A DNA stretch of 64,000 nt from Ga0077555 sp031406575 (GTDB lineage: Bacteria; Pseudomonadota; Alphaproteobacteria; Rhizobiales; Hyphomicrobiaceae): assembly GCA_031406575.1 (NCBI GenBank), contig JANOHP010000015.1:34365-98364 (forward strand), given 5' to 3'. The position numbers were made by a program, and so were the translations under genes. This document shows positions 35,381-43,608 of the stretch, one piece after another (the first letter of the stretch is position 1; each line of letters starts with the position of its first letter). The notes beneath the pieces are model-generated. The model was not told where the DNA came from, searched no databases, and saw only the letters and a program-made list of their open reading frames with translations.

Positions 35381-36769
35381 TCACCCCTCCTTGCCATCGG
35401 GCGTGCGCTTCTTCTTTTCCGGTGGCTTTTGCTGTGGGTTCTGTGCCGGCGGCGGGTTTGCAGCGCGCGGGGGCCCACCTTGCGGGGCGGCGCCAGGAGG
35501 AGGGCCACTGGGTCCGCGCACGCGCGGCTCACCCGATGATTGCGCGGGAGGCGGCAGGATGCGGGGTTGAGCTTGTGGCGGTGGCGGCGCTGCGCGTTGT
35601 GGAACGGGTGGCGGGGCCGCGCGATTGCTGGGCGGCAGGAACGTGCCCGGCTGCGGATTGCCCGACGGCGCGGGCGTGACCGTACGCGGTTGAAGGGGGG
35701 CAGGTTGCGCCGGCGTGATCGTTCGTGGCTGGGTTATACTCGGCTGCCCCTGCCCGCCCGGTGGCTGTGACTCCAGATTGCGGGCGCGAAAACCACCCCC
35801 ACCAGCACCGCCCGGTGGTTGCACGACTTGCGGTTGGGATGGTTGCGGCTGTATCACGCGCCCGGCATTGGGGTCGGGGCGGGGTTGAATCGACGGCTGA
35901 TTTCCCGGCGCCACGCGTTGCGGGCGCTGACCGGCGCCCAGGCTGCGAGATTGAAATTCCGCCCTCGGCACGATGCGCGGGGGAGGCGTCGCGGCGACGG
36001 TGCCGACCACGCGCGGGCGGAAAACCTGCACGGAGCCGCCGGGTGCGCCAGCGCGCGCCCCTGAAACTTGCGGGCGGTTGCTGACGACGATGCGCACAGG
36101 CGTGATCGGGCGCCGGGTAATGGTTTCATAGCGGCGGCGGTCGAAGCCGGCGTTGAAGACGCCATGTCGGCCGTGATGATGGCTGCGCGGCACCCACGTG
36201 GTGGAGCGCAGGAAAACGGTGTTGCGCCGTGGCGGCAGGATGTAGCGGTAAATCGCATACGTGGTGAGCGCCGCGACAGGCACGAACACCCACGCGGGCG
36301 ACAGGTGGGGGCGATCGTAGTAGGTCGACGAAAACGTCAAAGCATCGTTGTGCCACTCGGCTTCGGGCGGCAACGGCACCCAACCGACGTGACTGTCACT
36401 ATGGCGCCACGCCACCCATGCGGGACCCCACTCGCTGCCGGGTACCCAGAGCCAGCCGAGGTCTTCGTCGAGGAACCAGCGGCCATAATGGTAGACGGCC
36501 CAACCGAACGCCTCTTCGGACTGCCACAGCCAGCCATGCTCGTCGGTGAACACCCAACGTCCGCGCGTATAGGGGCGCCACTCCGGGTCCGTGTCCGGCG
36601 CCCAGACGCTGCCATATTGGGGATGATCGACCCAACGGCCGTAGGGTTCGAGCTGATGGTAGAACTCGCTGATCTGGATCGGCTCTTGCGCCTGTCCAGG
36701 TCCTGTCGAGACAACGACCGTCGTCGCCACGACGAGCAGCGCTGCGAGCAGAGTGCGGAGCGAATGCAT
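35381..36769 (-). CDS. DUF6600-like exported protein with aromatic repeats and proline-rich tail
   Basis: A 462-residue protein starting MHSLRTLLAALLVVATTVVV, with a signal peptide cleaved near GQAQ-E (residue 28). Residues 30-160 contain repeated Trp/Tyr/Gly units (EPYGRWVDHPQYGSVWAP, RGRWVFTDEHGWLW, YGRWFLDEDLGWLWVPGSEW), the pattern of DUF6600 and YXWGXW-type proteins. A hydrophobic segment follows near 180 (VFVPVAALTTYAIYRYI). From about 250 to the end the sequence is low-complexity, rich in Pro, Gln, Ala and Arg. It is probably an envelope protein; function is unknown. Confidence 0.8.
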   Translation of the reverse strand: MHSLRTLLAALLVVATTVVVSTGPGQAQEPIQISEFYHQLEPYGRWVDHPQYGSVWAPDTDPEWRPYTRGRWVFTDEHGWLWQSEEAFGWAVYHYGRWFLDEDLGWLWVPGSEWGPAWVAWRHSDSHVGWVPLPPEAEWHNDALTFSSTYYDRPHLSPAWVFVPVAALTTYAIYRYILPPRRNTVFLRSTTWVPRSHHHGRHGVFNAGFDRRRYETITRRPITPVRIVVSNRPQVSGARAGAPGGSVQVFRPRVVGTVAATPPPRIVPRAEFQSRSLGAGQRPQRVAPGNQPSIQPRPDPNAGRVIQPQPSQPQVVQPPGGAGGGGFRARNLESQPPGGQGQPSITQPRTITPAQPAPLQPRTVTPAPSGNPQPGTFLPPSNRAAPPPVPQRAAPPPPQAQPRILPPPAQSSGEPRVRGPSGPPPGAAPQGGPPRAANPPPAQNPQQKPPEKKKRTPDGKEG

Positions 36770-36909
36770 GAGCGTTCTCGGTTGGTAGACGCGAATCGTC
36801 GATACGGTCCAAGCCTGTTGAATGTCCATGCACGATTGCCTGTGAACGTGTCGTGAATGGGGCGCAAAAACTCAGCGTTCTGCGCTGCTTGCGCACAGAA
36901 GCAGGGGTG

Positions 36910-37599
36910 TCAGTCGTGCACGATGACGACACACATGCGGCGCGGACCGTGCGCGCCCATGACGAGGCGCCCCCCGATGTCGCCCGTGCGCGATGGCCCC
37001 GAGATCATGTTGAGCGTGCGCGGCATCGTGCCTTTGCCGTAGAGCGCGCGTACCCGGTCGAACGCGGTCTCGTAGGGACCGACGATATCTTTGGCGCGCA
37101 CGATGACGACGTGGTTCTCGGGCAGAAAATTGACGGTGACGGGATTGTCAGTGCCGGATGCCAGGACGAGCGTACCAGTCTCGGCAACAGCGCTGATGGC
37201 ATGGGTGAGGCCCACCTCGTCGGAGGGTGCGGCGCGACCCCTCTCGAGCGTCAGGGTGGGCTCATTCGACCACGGCAGGGCGCCCAGGCGGGGATCATCT
37301 CCCATACGCAGGCGCATGGGCAGATTGGTGCTGCGCAACCAGCCAGCGATCGCGGCGGGGATTTCGGCTGTATCTGTCACGTCGATGATCGCCGCCGACT
37401 GCGATGTGAGGTGGGCCTTGAAGAGCGTCTCCAAACCCGCAGCGTCCGTCTGCACGCGCTGTGGCACAACGTGTGGTGGCTGATCCGCGAGTCGTACGGC
37501 GACCACGGCGGACCGCTGGCTTGCTGATGTGCCACCGCTGAGTTTGGCCCGAATTTTCCCCAGAACGGCGTCGCGTCCGGAGCCCGCTCGCTCGCTCAT
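36910..37599 (-). CDS. lutC: Lactate utilization protein C
   Basis: The 229-residue product starts MSERAGSGRDAVLGKIRAKL, its ATG overlapping the lutB stop by four bases; longer frames upstream are shadows of lutB. It has the LutC/YkgG (DUF162) core: ISAVAETGTLVLASG near 140, NFLPENHVVIVRAKDIVG and NMISGPSRTGDIGGRLVMGA at the end, which is typical of the family. LutA, LutB and LutC together oxidise L-lactate to pyruvate through an iron-sulfur pathway. It is co-transcribed with lutB. Confidence 0.93.
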   Translation of the reverse strand: MSERAGSGRDAVLGKIRAKLSGGTSASQRSAVVAVRLADQPPHVVPQRVQTDAAGLETLFKAHLTSQSAAIIDVTDTAEIPAAIAGWLRSTNLPMRLRMGDDPRLGALPWSNEPTLTLERGRAAPSDEVGLTHAISAVAETGTLVLASGTDNPVTVNFLPENHVVIVRAKDIVGPYETAFDRVRALYGKGTMPRTLNMISGPSRTGDIGGRLVMGAHGPRRMCVVIVHD

Positions 37600-39032
37600 C
37601 GGGGCACTCCCGCTTTGGTTTCCGCCCACAGTTGCTGAAACGTGCGTCCTTGCGGCGCGGGCATATCGCGATGGCGCGTCCACCCACTGGCAAAGGGTAG
37701 CCAACGAAAGGCGCCACCCCGCAGTTTGCCAACGGCGCCCAGAGCCGCAATCCCCAGCCGCATCGCGACATGATAGGCGCGTGGGCGTCGTGCGAGGGCC
37801 GCCCAGACTTTGAGGCCGATGCGGGACGTCCGCGCGCCGCCGCCGCCCTCGAATTCCTTGGCGCGCCATTCGCGCATGAGATCGGGCAGTGGAATTTTGA
37901 CCGGACACACGCTGGCGCAGCGTCCACAAAAGGTCGACGCGTTGGGCAGATGGCCGGCTTCTTTCAGTCCGATCAATGCCGGATTCAGCACCGCCCCGAT
38001 GGGTCCCGGATAGACCCAGCCGTACGCGTGCCCGCCGACGGCGCCATAGACCGGACAATGGTTCATGCAGGCGCCACAGCGGATGCAGCGCAGTGCTTCC
38101 CTAAAGGGCGTGTCGAGCAGTGCGGAACGCCCATTGTCCAGAACGACCACATGATACTGCTCGGGACCATCGGGATCGCCGGGTCGGCGCGGACCGGTCG
38201 ACAGCGTCATGTACGTCGAGAATTCCTGTCCCGTCGCCGAGCGCGCCAGGAGGCGCAGGAGCGTGGACAGGTCCGACAGCGTCGGGATCACCTTTTCTAT
38301 GGAGGCGATGGCGATGTGCACCTTGGCCAGCGACTGGGTCAGATCGCCGTTGCCTTCGTTGGTCACGATGACTGAGGAACCCGTTTCCGCGATCAGAAAG
38401 TTGGCGCCCGTGATCCCCACGTCGGCGTTGATGAACTTGCCGCGCAGGATCTGGCGCGCTTCATCGACGAGTTGATGCGCCTCGACCAGCACGCGGTCTT
38501 TCGGCAGGTGCGTGTGCAGACGGCGGAAATCCTTCTCCACCTCGGCCTGCGTCAGATGGATGGCGGGCGCAATGATGTGGCTCGGCGATTCCTTGCGGAT
38601 CTGGACGAGATATTCGCCCAGGTCCGTCTCGACGACCTGCATGCCGGCCGCTTCGAGGTGCGCATTGAGGCCCACCTCCTCGGAGATCATCGATTTGCCC
38701 TTGGTGACGAGCTTGGCGTCGACCGATTTGCAGATGTCGAGGATGATTCGACGCGCGTCGGCGGCCGTGGACGCCCAATGCACGATGGCGCCGGCAGCTT
38801 TCGCCTTGGCTTCCCAGGCTTCGAGATAGAGATCGAGATGCGCCAGGGTGTGGTTCTTGATATCGCGCCCGAAATCGCGCAGGTCCTCGAACTCCGGCAG
38901 CCGAGAGCGCGCCGCCGCCCGCCGCGTCACCAAGCTGTCGCCATGCGTCAACCCTGCGAGCGCGCGCTGCAGCTGCTCGTCGGCGAGCGCGGCTTTCGCG
39001 TTGTCCTTGAAGGCGTGGGCAGTGGGCTGCAT
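37596..39032 (-). CDS. lutB: Lactate utilization iron-sulfur protein B
   Basis: A 478-residue protein. The N-terminal DUF162-type part includes EVGLNAHLEAAGMQVVETDL and TNEGNGDLTQSLAKVHIAIA. Two [4Fe-4S] motifs follow near 310-370: CIRCGACMNHCPVYGAVGGH and CGRCASVCPVKIPLPDLM. The C-terminal PAPQGRTFQQLWAE is also family-typical. It passes electrons during L-lactate oxidation with LutA and LutC. Here lutB-lutC form one unit, while lutA lies 1 kb upstream behind a gene on the other strand. Confidence 0.94.
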   Translation of the reverse strand: MQPTAHAFKDNAKAALADEQLQRALAGLTHGDSLVTRRAAARSRLPEFEDLRDFGRDIKNHTLAHLDLYLEAWEAKAKAAGAIVHWASTAADARRIILDICKSVDAKLVTKGKSMISEEVGLNAHLEAAGMQVVETDLGEYLVQIRKESPSHIIAPAIHLTQAEVEKDFRRLHTHLPKDRVLVEAHQLVDEARQILRGKFINADVGITGANFLIAETGSSVIVTNEGNGDLTQSLAKVHIAIASIEKVIPTLSDLSTLLRLLARSATGQEFSTYMTLSTGPRRPGDPDGPEQYHVVVLDNGRSALLDTPFREALRCIRCGACMNHCPVYGAVGGHAYGWVYPGPIGAVLNPALIGLKEAGHLPNASTFCGRCASVCPVKIPLPDLMREWRAKEFEGGGGARTSRIGLKVWAALARRPRAYHVAMRLGIAALGAVGKLRGGAFRWLPFASGWTRHRDMPAPQGRTFQQLWAETKAGVPR

Positions 39033-39497
39033 GGGTCGGGAGGTCCAGGGTTGTCGTGGGATCGCACGTTTACATAAGGGGAGTGAGCGGCGAAGTGCAG
39101 CGTTTTCGTTCGCGAATGACGGTTGTCATCCTGTCGCCCCAGCCGGACCCGCGCCGCATCGATGGGGCGTTGAGTGGCGCCGTAGATGGCGATGTTCTGG
39201 TCGATCACGACGACGGTTGTGACACGACCGATTCGGCCTCGGTGTCCAACGTCAAACCGTCACCGAAAATCCACATGCGGTGGATGAAATGCAGCACTCA
39301 TCTAATCAGTGCGTGCACAACTCGAGCATTTACAACACGATGTGCTGGTGGCTCCGCAGAACTGCTGTTTCGGGCCGCTGTTGAGAAGTCGTGGATAAGG
39401 CCGAAGCGCCACTATGACGAGCTCGTGGGGACTATTAGGCAATGCAACTCGTAACGCGTCCTTGTAGGTAAAACTCGTCGAGTAGAGGGTTAGTCGT
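39033..39497. other. 465-bp region without a recognisable gene
   Basis: Between lutB and the small exported protein gene. An open frame of about 130 codons exists on the plus strand (39056-39454), but it has no recognisable family, no plausible ribosome-binding site and an unusual composition, so I do not call it. Base composition drops toward the right part (39230-39497). The promoters of lutB (minus strand) and of the plus-strand gene are expected here; I see no clear element. Confidence 0.45.
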
Positions 39498-39995
39498 ATG
39501 AAAGTTATCGCGGTCGTATCAGTGTCACTTTTAACTGCGTGTGCCATGCCGGCCACAGCCGAACACCGAAACCCCTTCAATGATTGGGGTTGGGCCGACA
39601 AAGCCATGAGCGAGACCCATACGCGAACGAGAAATGTACCTCGCTATCGCCCCGCCGGTGATCATTACCGGCGCTCCAATCATCATCACCCCAAGCCACC
39701 CGTGCATGGCCATTACGATCGCGATCGTGACCGCGACGAGTTGCGCGTCGACGCGCGATGCCGTCAAGACTTCCAGGCCGCCGGCGACCAAGCTCTGACC
39801 GAGCAGGGCGCCCGAGATGCCGCCGAGAAAGCCTTCCAGCAGGAAATACGCTTCGCTTATGGCGAATTGTGGGCAGATCCGTCGCATGCCCAAGACAAGA
39901 CGTTCTTGTGCGTGAAATCGTCCGTCGGCGGCGGTCTGTTCCATCGGTGCAGAATGCGGGCGAAACCCTGCATGCCGGAAAAGCTGCGCCAGTAA
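39498..39995 (+). CDS. Small exported protein or lipoprotein of unknown function
   Basis: A 165-residue protein starting MKVIAVVSVSLLTACAMPAT. LLTAC at residues 11-15 could be a lipobox (Cys15); alternatively signal peptidase cleavage after PATA. The next 60 residues are rich in His, Arg, Tyr and Asp (SNHHHPKPPVHGHYDRDRD), which may bind metal or be disordered. The second half is helical with cysteines and ends FLCVKSSVGGGLFHRCRMRA. I do not recognise a family. It interrupts the expected lutA-lutB-lutC order, on the opposite strand. Confidence 0.72.
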   Translation: MKVIAVVSVSLLTACAMPATAEHRNPFNDWGWADKAMSETHTRTRNVPRYRPAGDHYRRSNHHHPKPPVHGHYDRDRDRDELRVDARCRQDFQAAGDQALTEQGARDAAEKAFQQEIRFAYGELWADPSHAQDKTFLCVKSSVGGGLFHRCRMRAKPCMPEKLRQ

Positions 39996-40025
39996 CAGCC
40001 GGGTCCGCCGCGATCTGAAAATTGA

Positions 40026-40051
40026 GGCCGGACACAGGCGTGTGTCCGGCC
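40026..40051. terminator. Strong bidirectional terminator hairpin
   Basis: GGCCGGACACA (40026-40036) and TGTGTCCGGCC (40041-40051) form 11 perfect base pairs around a GGCG loop. The stem is followed on the plus strand by ATTTTCGTCTT, a short T-rich tail. It lies between the convergent ends of the small exported protein gene and lutA and is the clearest intrinsic terminator in the window. Confidence 0.85.
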
Positions 40052-40074
40052 ATTTTCGTCTTACGTATCGGCAC

Positions 40075-40845
40075 TCATCCCGCAATCGGGGGATCGGTCA
40101 TCTCGCCGGCGAGCACTTCGGCCACGTGCCGCACGGCAATGCCGCTGCCGTGCCGCCGCAGCTTGCCGGCCATGTTGAGCAGGCACCCCAAATCCCCCGC
40201 GAGGACGAGTTGCGCGCCGGTCTCGACGATGTTGGCGCATTTCTTCTCGACCATGGCGTTGGAGACGTCACCGTATTTGATGGCAAAGGTGCCGCCGAAG
40301 CCGCAGCAGACTTCGCAATCGGCCATTTCGACGAGTTCAAGCCCGTCGACGGAGCGCAGCAGCGTGCGCGGTTGTTCTTTGATGTCGAGTTCGCGCAGGC
40401 CCGAGCAACTGTCGTGATAGGTAGCGGTGCCGGCGAGACGTTCGCCAACCTCGGTCATACCCCGCACGTCGACGAGGAACGACACCAGTTCATGAACCTT
40501 ACCGGCGAAAGCCGTGGCGCGCGCTGCCCACGCGGGTTCTTCCGCCAGAAGTGCTGGATAATGCTTTTTCAGCATGCCCGCGCATGACCCGGACGGCGCG
40601 ACCACGTAATCAAATCCTTCAAGCGCCGCGATCGTCTGTCGCGCGAGGTCGGCGCTCGTCGCCTTGTCGCCGGAATTGTAGGCCGGCTGGCCGCAGCAGG
40701 TCTGCCCCGTCGGCACCTCGACATCGCAGCCGGCGCGCTCGATCAGCTTGGCGGCGGCAAAGCCCACCGACGGCCGCAGCAAATCGATGAGGCAGGTGAC
40801 GAACAGCGCGACGCGGGGTCGTGAGGTGGCGGCAGAGTGTTGCAT
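40075..40845 (-). CDS. lutA: Lactate utilization iron-sulfur protein A
   Basis: A 256-residue product read from MQHSAATSRPRVALFVTCLI; an ATG seven codons earlier is also possible and neither has a clear ribosome-binding site. Cysteine-rich motifs of the LutA/GlpC family are present: TCCGQPAYNSGD near 60, a conserved single Cys in GSCAG, DSCSGL near 155, and CEVCCGFGGTFAIKYGDVS near 190. It works with LutB and LutC in L-lactate oxidation. It lies 58 bp downstream of an MFS transporter gene on the same strand, probably in one transcript. Confidence 0.92.
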   Translation of the reverse strand: MQHSAATSRPRVALFVTCLIDLLRPSVGFAAAKLIERAGCDVEVPTGQTCCGQPAYNSGDKATSADLARQTIAALEGFDYVVAPSGSCAGMLKKHYPALLAEEPAWAARATAFAGKVHELVSFLVDVRGMTEVGERLAGTATYHDSCSGLRELDIKEQPRTLLRSVDGLELVEMADCEVCCGFGGTFAIKYGDVSNAMVEKKCANIVETGAQLVLAGDLGCLLNMAGKLRRHGSGIAVRHVAEVLAGEMTDPPIAG

Positions 40846-40903
40846 GGGGCGGAGGGTTCCACTCATCGGGTGCGGACGTTCGCGTTCTAGCGAGCGATGT
40901 TGC

Positions 40904-42142
40904 TCACGTCCATTGCGGGTGCGTGCGTGGCTTGCGACGCGCACACGCCACGAGCACGACGATGATGGCGAAGTTGACGAGATTGGCCCCCAATCCGGCA
41001 GCAAATGCAGGAGCATAGTAGCCGTAGACATCGTGCAGGGCGCCAGCCAGCCAGCCGCCGAAGGCCATGCCGCTGGTTCCTGTCAACAACAGGACCGGCA
41101 GCCGCCAACTGGCCTCGCTGGCCGGGAAGAGCTGGCGTGCAGTGATCATGTACGCGGGGATGAGGCCGCTGAACCCCAGCCCGAACGCGGCGGCGACAAA
41201 AAACAGCCCCGCTTCGTCCTGGGTCACGAGAAACCCGAAAACCGCCACCGCCTGCGCCGCCGAGCACACGAGCAAGGTCATCAGGCCGCCGATCCGATCC
41301 GACATCCAGCCCCAGAACTGCCGGCTGAAAAAGGCGCACGTGAGCAGCAACGACAACATGGCAGCGCCACGCCCGGGCAGAAATCCCAGGTCGCCGCAGA
41401 AGGCGATCAAGTGTGCCTGCGGCATCGCCATCGGCACGCAGCACAGGAATGACGCGATCCCCAGCATCGCAAACGCCGTGTTCGGGGGAAGGCCGAACAC
41501 CGTCGTGGGGGATTGACTGCCGGCCCCGCCAATTCCCGATACCGACGCGGCGACCGGCGGCGGTTTCAGGAACAGTCCGGCCAACGGCACCACGACAATC
41601 GCCACGAGAAGGCCGAAGCCGATCATGGTCTGCTGCCAGCCGTATGCTGCAATGGCCCGCTCGAACAGAGGCGGCCAGAACGCGCCCGCCAGATATTGAC
41701 CGCTCGCGATCAGCGCCATGGCCGCGCCACGACGTCGTTCGAACCAGCGGGTCACGTAGACGTAGAGCGGCGCGTTGATGCCGCCGTTGCCGAGAACGCC
41801 GATGAGCAAGCCGTGGCCGAGATAGAGTTGCCACGCCTCACCCAGTGACGACAGCGCCAGTCCCGCCGCCACCATGACGGCCCCGAACATCGCCGTGAAG
41901 CGAACGCCGATCCGCTCCGCCACCTGTCCCATGAGCAAACCGCCGACGCCGGTCCCCAGCCACGCCAAGGCATTGGCGGCCGCTGGAATGGAGCGATGGC
42001 CGCCCAAATCTTCCGCGACGGTCTTCAAGCCCGTCGAAACCACATGGGGAGACCCAAAGGCGACCGCCAAAATGGTGAGCGAGGCAATGGCCGTAATCCA
42101 AGCCTCTCGGCTGTCCAATCCCGTCCGCTCCGCCACCACCAC
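40904..42142 (-). CDS. MFS transporter, probably for a monocarboxylate
   Basis: A 412-residue integral membrane protein with about 12 hydrophobic segments. The loop motif VAERIGVRF between helices 2 and 3 (about 75) and RWFERRRGAAMALIASGQYL (about 133-152) are MFS features of the oxalate/formate and monocarboxylate-type branch. Its placement directly before lutA suggests import of lactate or a related monocarboxylate; that is inference from context. Confidence 0.88.
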   Translation of the reverse strand: MVVAERTGLDSREAWITAIASLTILAVAFGSPHVVSTGLKTVAEDLGGHRSIPAAANALAWLGTGVGGLLMGQVAERIGVRFTAMFGAVMVAAGLALSSLGEAWQLYLGHGLLIGVLGNGGINAPLYVYVTRWFERRRGAAMALIASGQYLAGAFWPPLFERAIAAYGWQQTMIGFGLLVAIVVVPLAGLFLKPPPVAASVSGIGGAGSQSPTTVFGLPPNTAFAMLGIASFLCCVPMAMPQAHLIAFCGDLGFLPGRGAAMLSLLLTCAFFSRQFWGWMSDRIGGLMTLLVCSAAQAVAVFGFLVTQDEAGLFFVAAAFGLGFSGLIPAYMITARQLFPASEASWRLPVLLLTGTSGMAFGGWLAGALHDVYGYYAPAFAAGLGANLVNFAIIVVLVACARRKPRTHPQWT

Positions 42143-42289
42143 CTCGTTCGCCCCACCCTACAGTTCGTCGCCTGCTGCATTGTTGGCAGGAGGCTAATGC
42201 GATTGGCGGGGGAGCGCTATAGGGGTCGGGCGAAGTGTCGGGCGGAGTTGGGAACGGTTCCAGTGGACCGACATGGTTGCTTGGCGATC

Positions 42290-43453
42290 TTATTTCCGTT
42301 CGAGAACTTCGACGGCGAGTATCGTGGGCAAGTGGCGCGCGATCTCGTGCCAATTCTCACCCTCGTCGAAGCTCGCGAAAATCGAGCCGCTGTTGGTACC
42401 GAAATACACGCCAGCGGGATCGCGTTCATCGCCCGCCATCGCTTGACGCAACACGGTGAAGAAGCAGCCCTCCTGCGGCAAGCCTTTGCGCATGGCTTGC
42501 CAGTTTTGGCCGCCGTCGCGTGATCGCCAAACGGCTGCTGCGGCATCGGGCGGAAAGCGCCCGGCCATGTCGCCGTTGAGGGGCAGCGTCCACAGGGTGT
42601 TGGGATCGCGCGGATGGACGCGGATCGGGAAGCCGAAGGTCGACGGCAACCCCTCGGTCAGGTCGTCCCAGCTGCGGCCGCCATCGGCGGAGCGCCAAAC
42701 GCCGTGGTGGTTCTGCTGGTAGAGCACGTCGCTCGTCCCCGGCGCGCGCATCATGTTGTGGACGCAATGCCCGATTTCGCCGTCGCGTGGCGCGGCAGGA
42801 TGGTCGTGGTGACCGCAGGCTTGCGCGTTCGAGAGGCGGTTGCGGCGCTCCCACGTCGCACCGCCGTCCTCGGTCGCGAAGACGCCGGCAGAGGAGATTC
42901 CCACCCATAGTTTTTTCGCATTGTCGGGATCAGATACGATGGTGTGCAGCACGAGGCCCGCAGCTCCGGGGTTCCAGCTTCCGGCAGACGGGTGATCCGT
43001 CAGGCCTTGTACGCGTGTCCAATCCTTGCCGCCGTTCTCACTCGACAGAAGGCTTGCGGGTTTCGTGCCGGCATACAGCGTCCCGTGCGCGTAGCCCAGA
43101 GACCAGATTTGAGCGAATTCGCTGGTGAAGGGCAACGGTGCGTCGGACCAGCCGATCATTTTCGCGAAGTTGGAATCATTGGCGGCCCAATCATCCATCG
43201 CGCCTTTGGTCAGTCGGGAGACCGTCCAGTGTGCACCGCCGTCTTCGCTGCGCCAGACGCCAGCGCCATGGAAATCGCCACCACCTCCGGCCCAAATCGT
43301 ACCGGTCTGCGGATCGCCAACCACGTGATTGATCGGCCAGCCGTCACAGTACGGTCCCCTGGCGCTCCAGCCGCTTCGATTCTTGTCGCCATCGATCAGG
43401 AACGCGCCCTTGGTTGTTCCCACGAGAAGGGTCATGCCGGAAGAAGTGGTCAC
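42290..43453 (-). CDS. BNR/Asp-box repeat beta-propeller protein
   Basis: A 387-residue protein with at least five Asp-box repeats of the SxDxGxxW type: VWRSEDGGAHW, LSSENGGKDW, FATEDGGATW, VWRSADGGRSW, VWRSRDGGQNW and FASFDEGENW. This is a sialidase-like or photosystem-assembly-like propeller. There is no signal peptide, so it is probably cytoplasmic. Similar proteins are annotated as exo-alpha-sialidase, but the sialidase active-site residues are not evident. Function is unknown. MTLLVGTTKGAFLI may be the true start, six codons in. Confidence 0.85.
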   Translation of the reverse strand: MTTSSGMTLLVGTTKGAFLIDGDKNRSGWSARGPYCDGWPINHVVGDPQTGTIWAGGGGDFHGAGVWRSEDGGAHWTVSRLTKGAMDDWAANDSNFAKMIGWSDAPLPFTSEFAQIWSLGYAHGTLYAGTKPASLLSSENGGKDWTRVQGLTDHPSAGSWNPGAAGLVLHTIVSDPDNAKKLWVGISSAGVFATEDGGATWERRNRLSNAQACGHHDHPAAPRDGEIGHCVHNMMRAPGTSDVLYQQNHHGVWRSADGGRSWDDLTEGLPSTFGFPIRVHPRDPNTLWTLPLNGDMAGRFPPDAAAAVWRSRDGGQNWQAMRKGLPQEGCFFTVLRQAMAGDERDPAGVYFGTNSGSIFASFDEGENWHEIARHLPTILAVEVLERK

Positions 43454-43608
43454 AACGCGCGCTCCTTATCCAAAAGAGATGCATAATTATAAAGTTGAGA
43501 GCAGCGCACCGCAATGCATCCGCAAGCCACGCCGAGGCGTGCGCGAGGATCGCAAGCGTCGTTCCGAGATCTGGCAAGGCTGCCGAGCGTGCGCGCCCCC
43601 CAACCCCT

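Noticed and set aside
35381..36100. Low-complexity region as a possible separate gene on the plus strand
   Set aside because: Plus-strand frames there are shadows of the proline-rich tail of the minus-strand envelope protein gene.
39056..39454. Plus-strand open frame of 132 codons between lutB and the small exported protein gene
   Set aside because: No family resemblance and no plausible initiation signal; part of it overlaps the lutB upstream region.
39230..39497. Possible tRNA-like or small RNA sequence in the AT-richer stretch
   Set aside because: No cloverleaf with a T-arm GTTCGA-type loop could be folded by eye.
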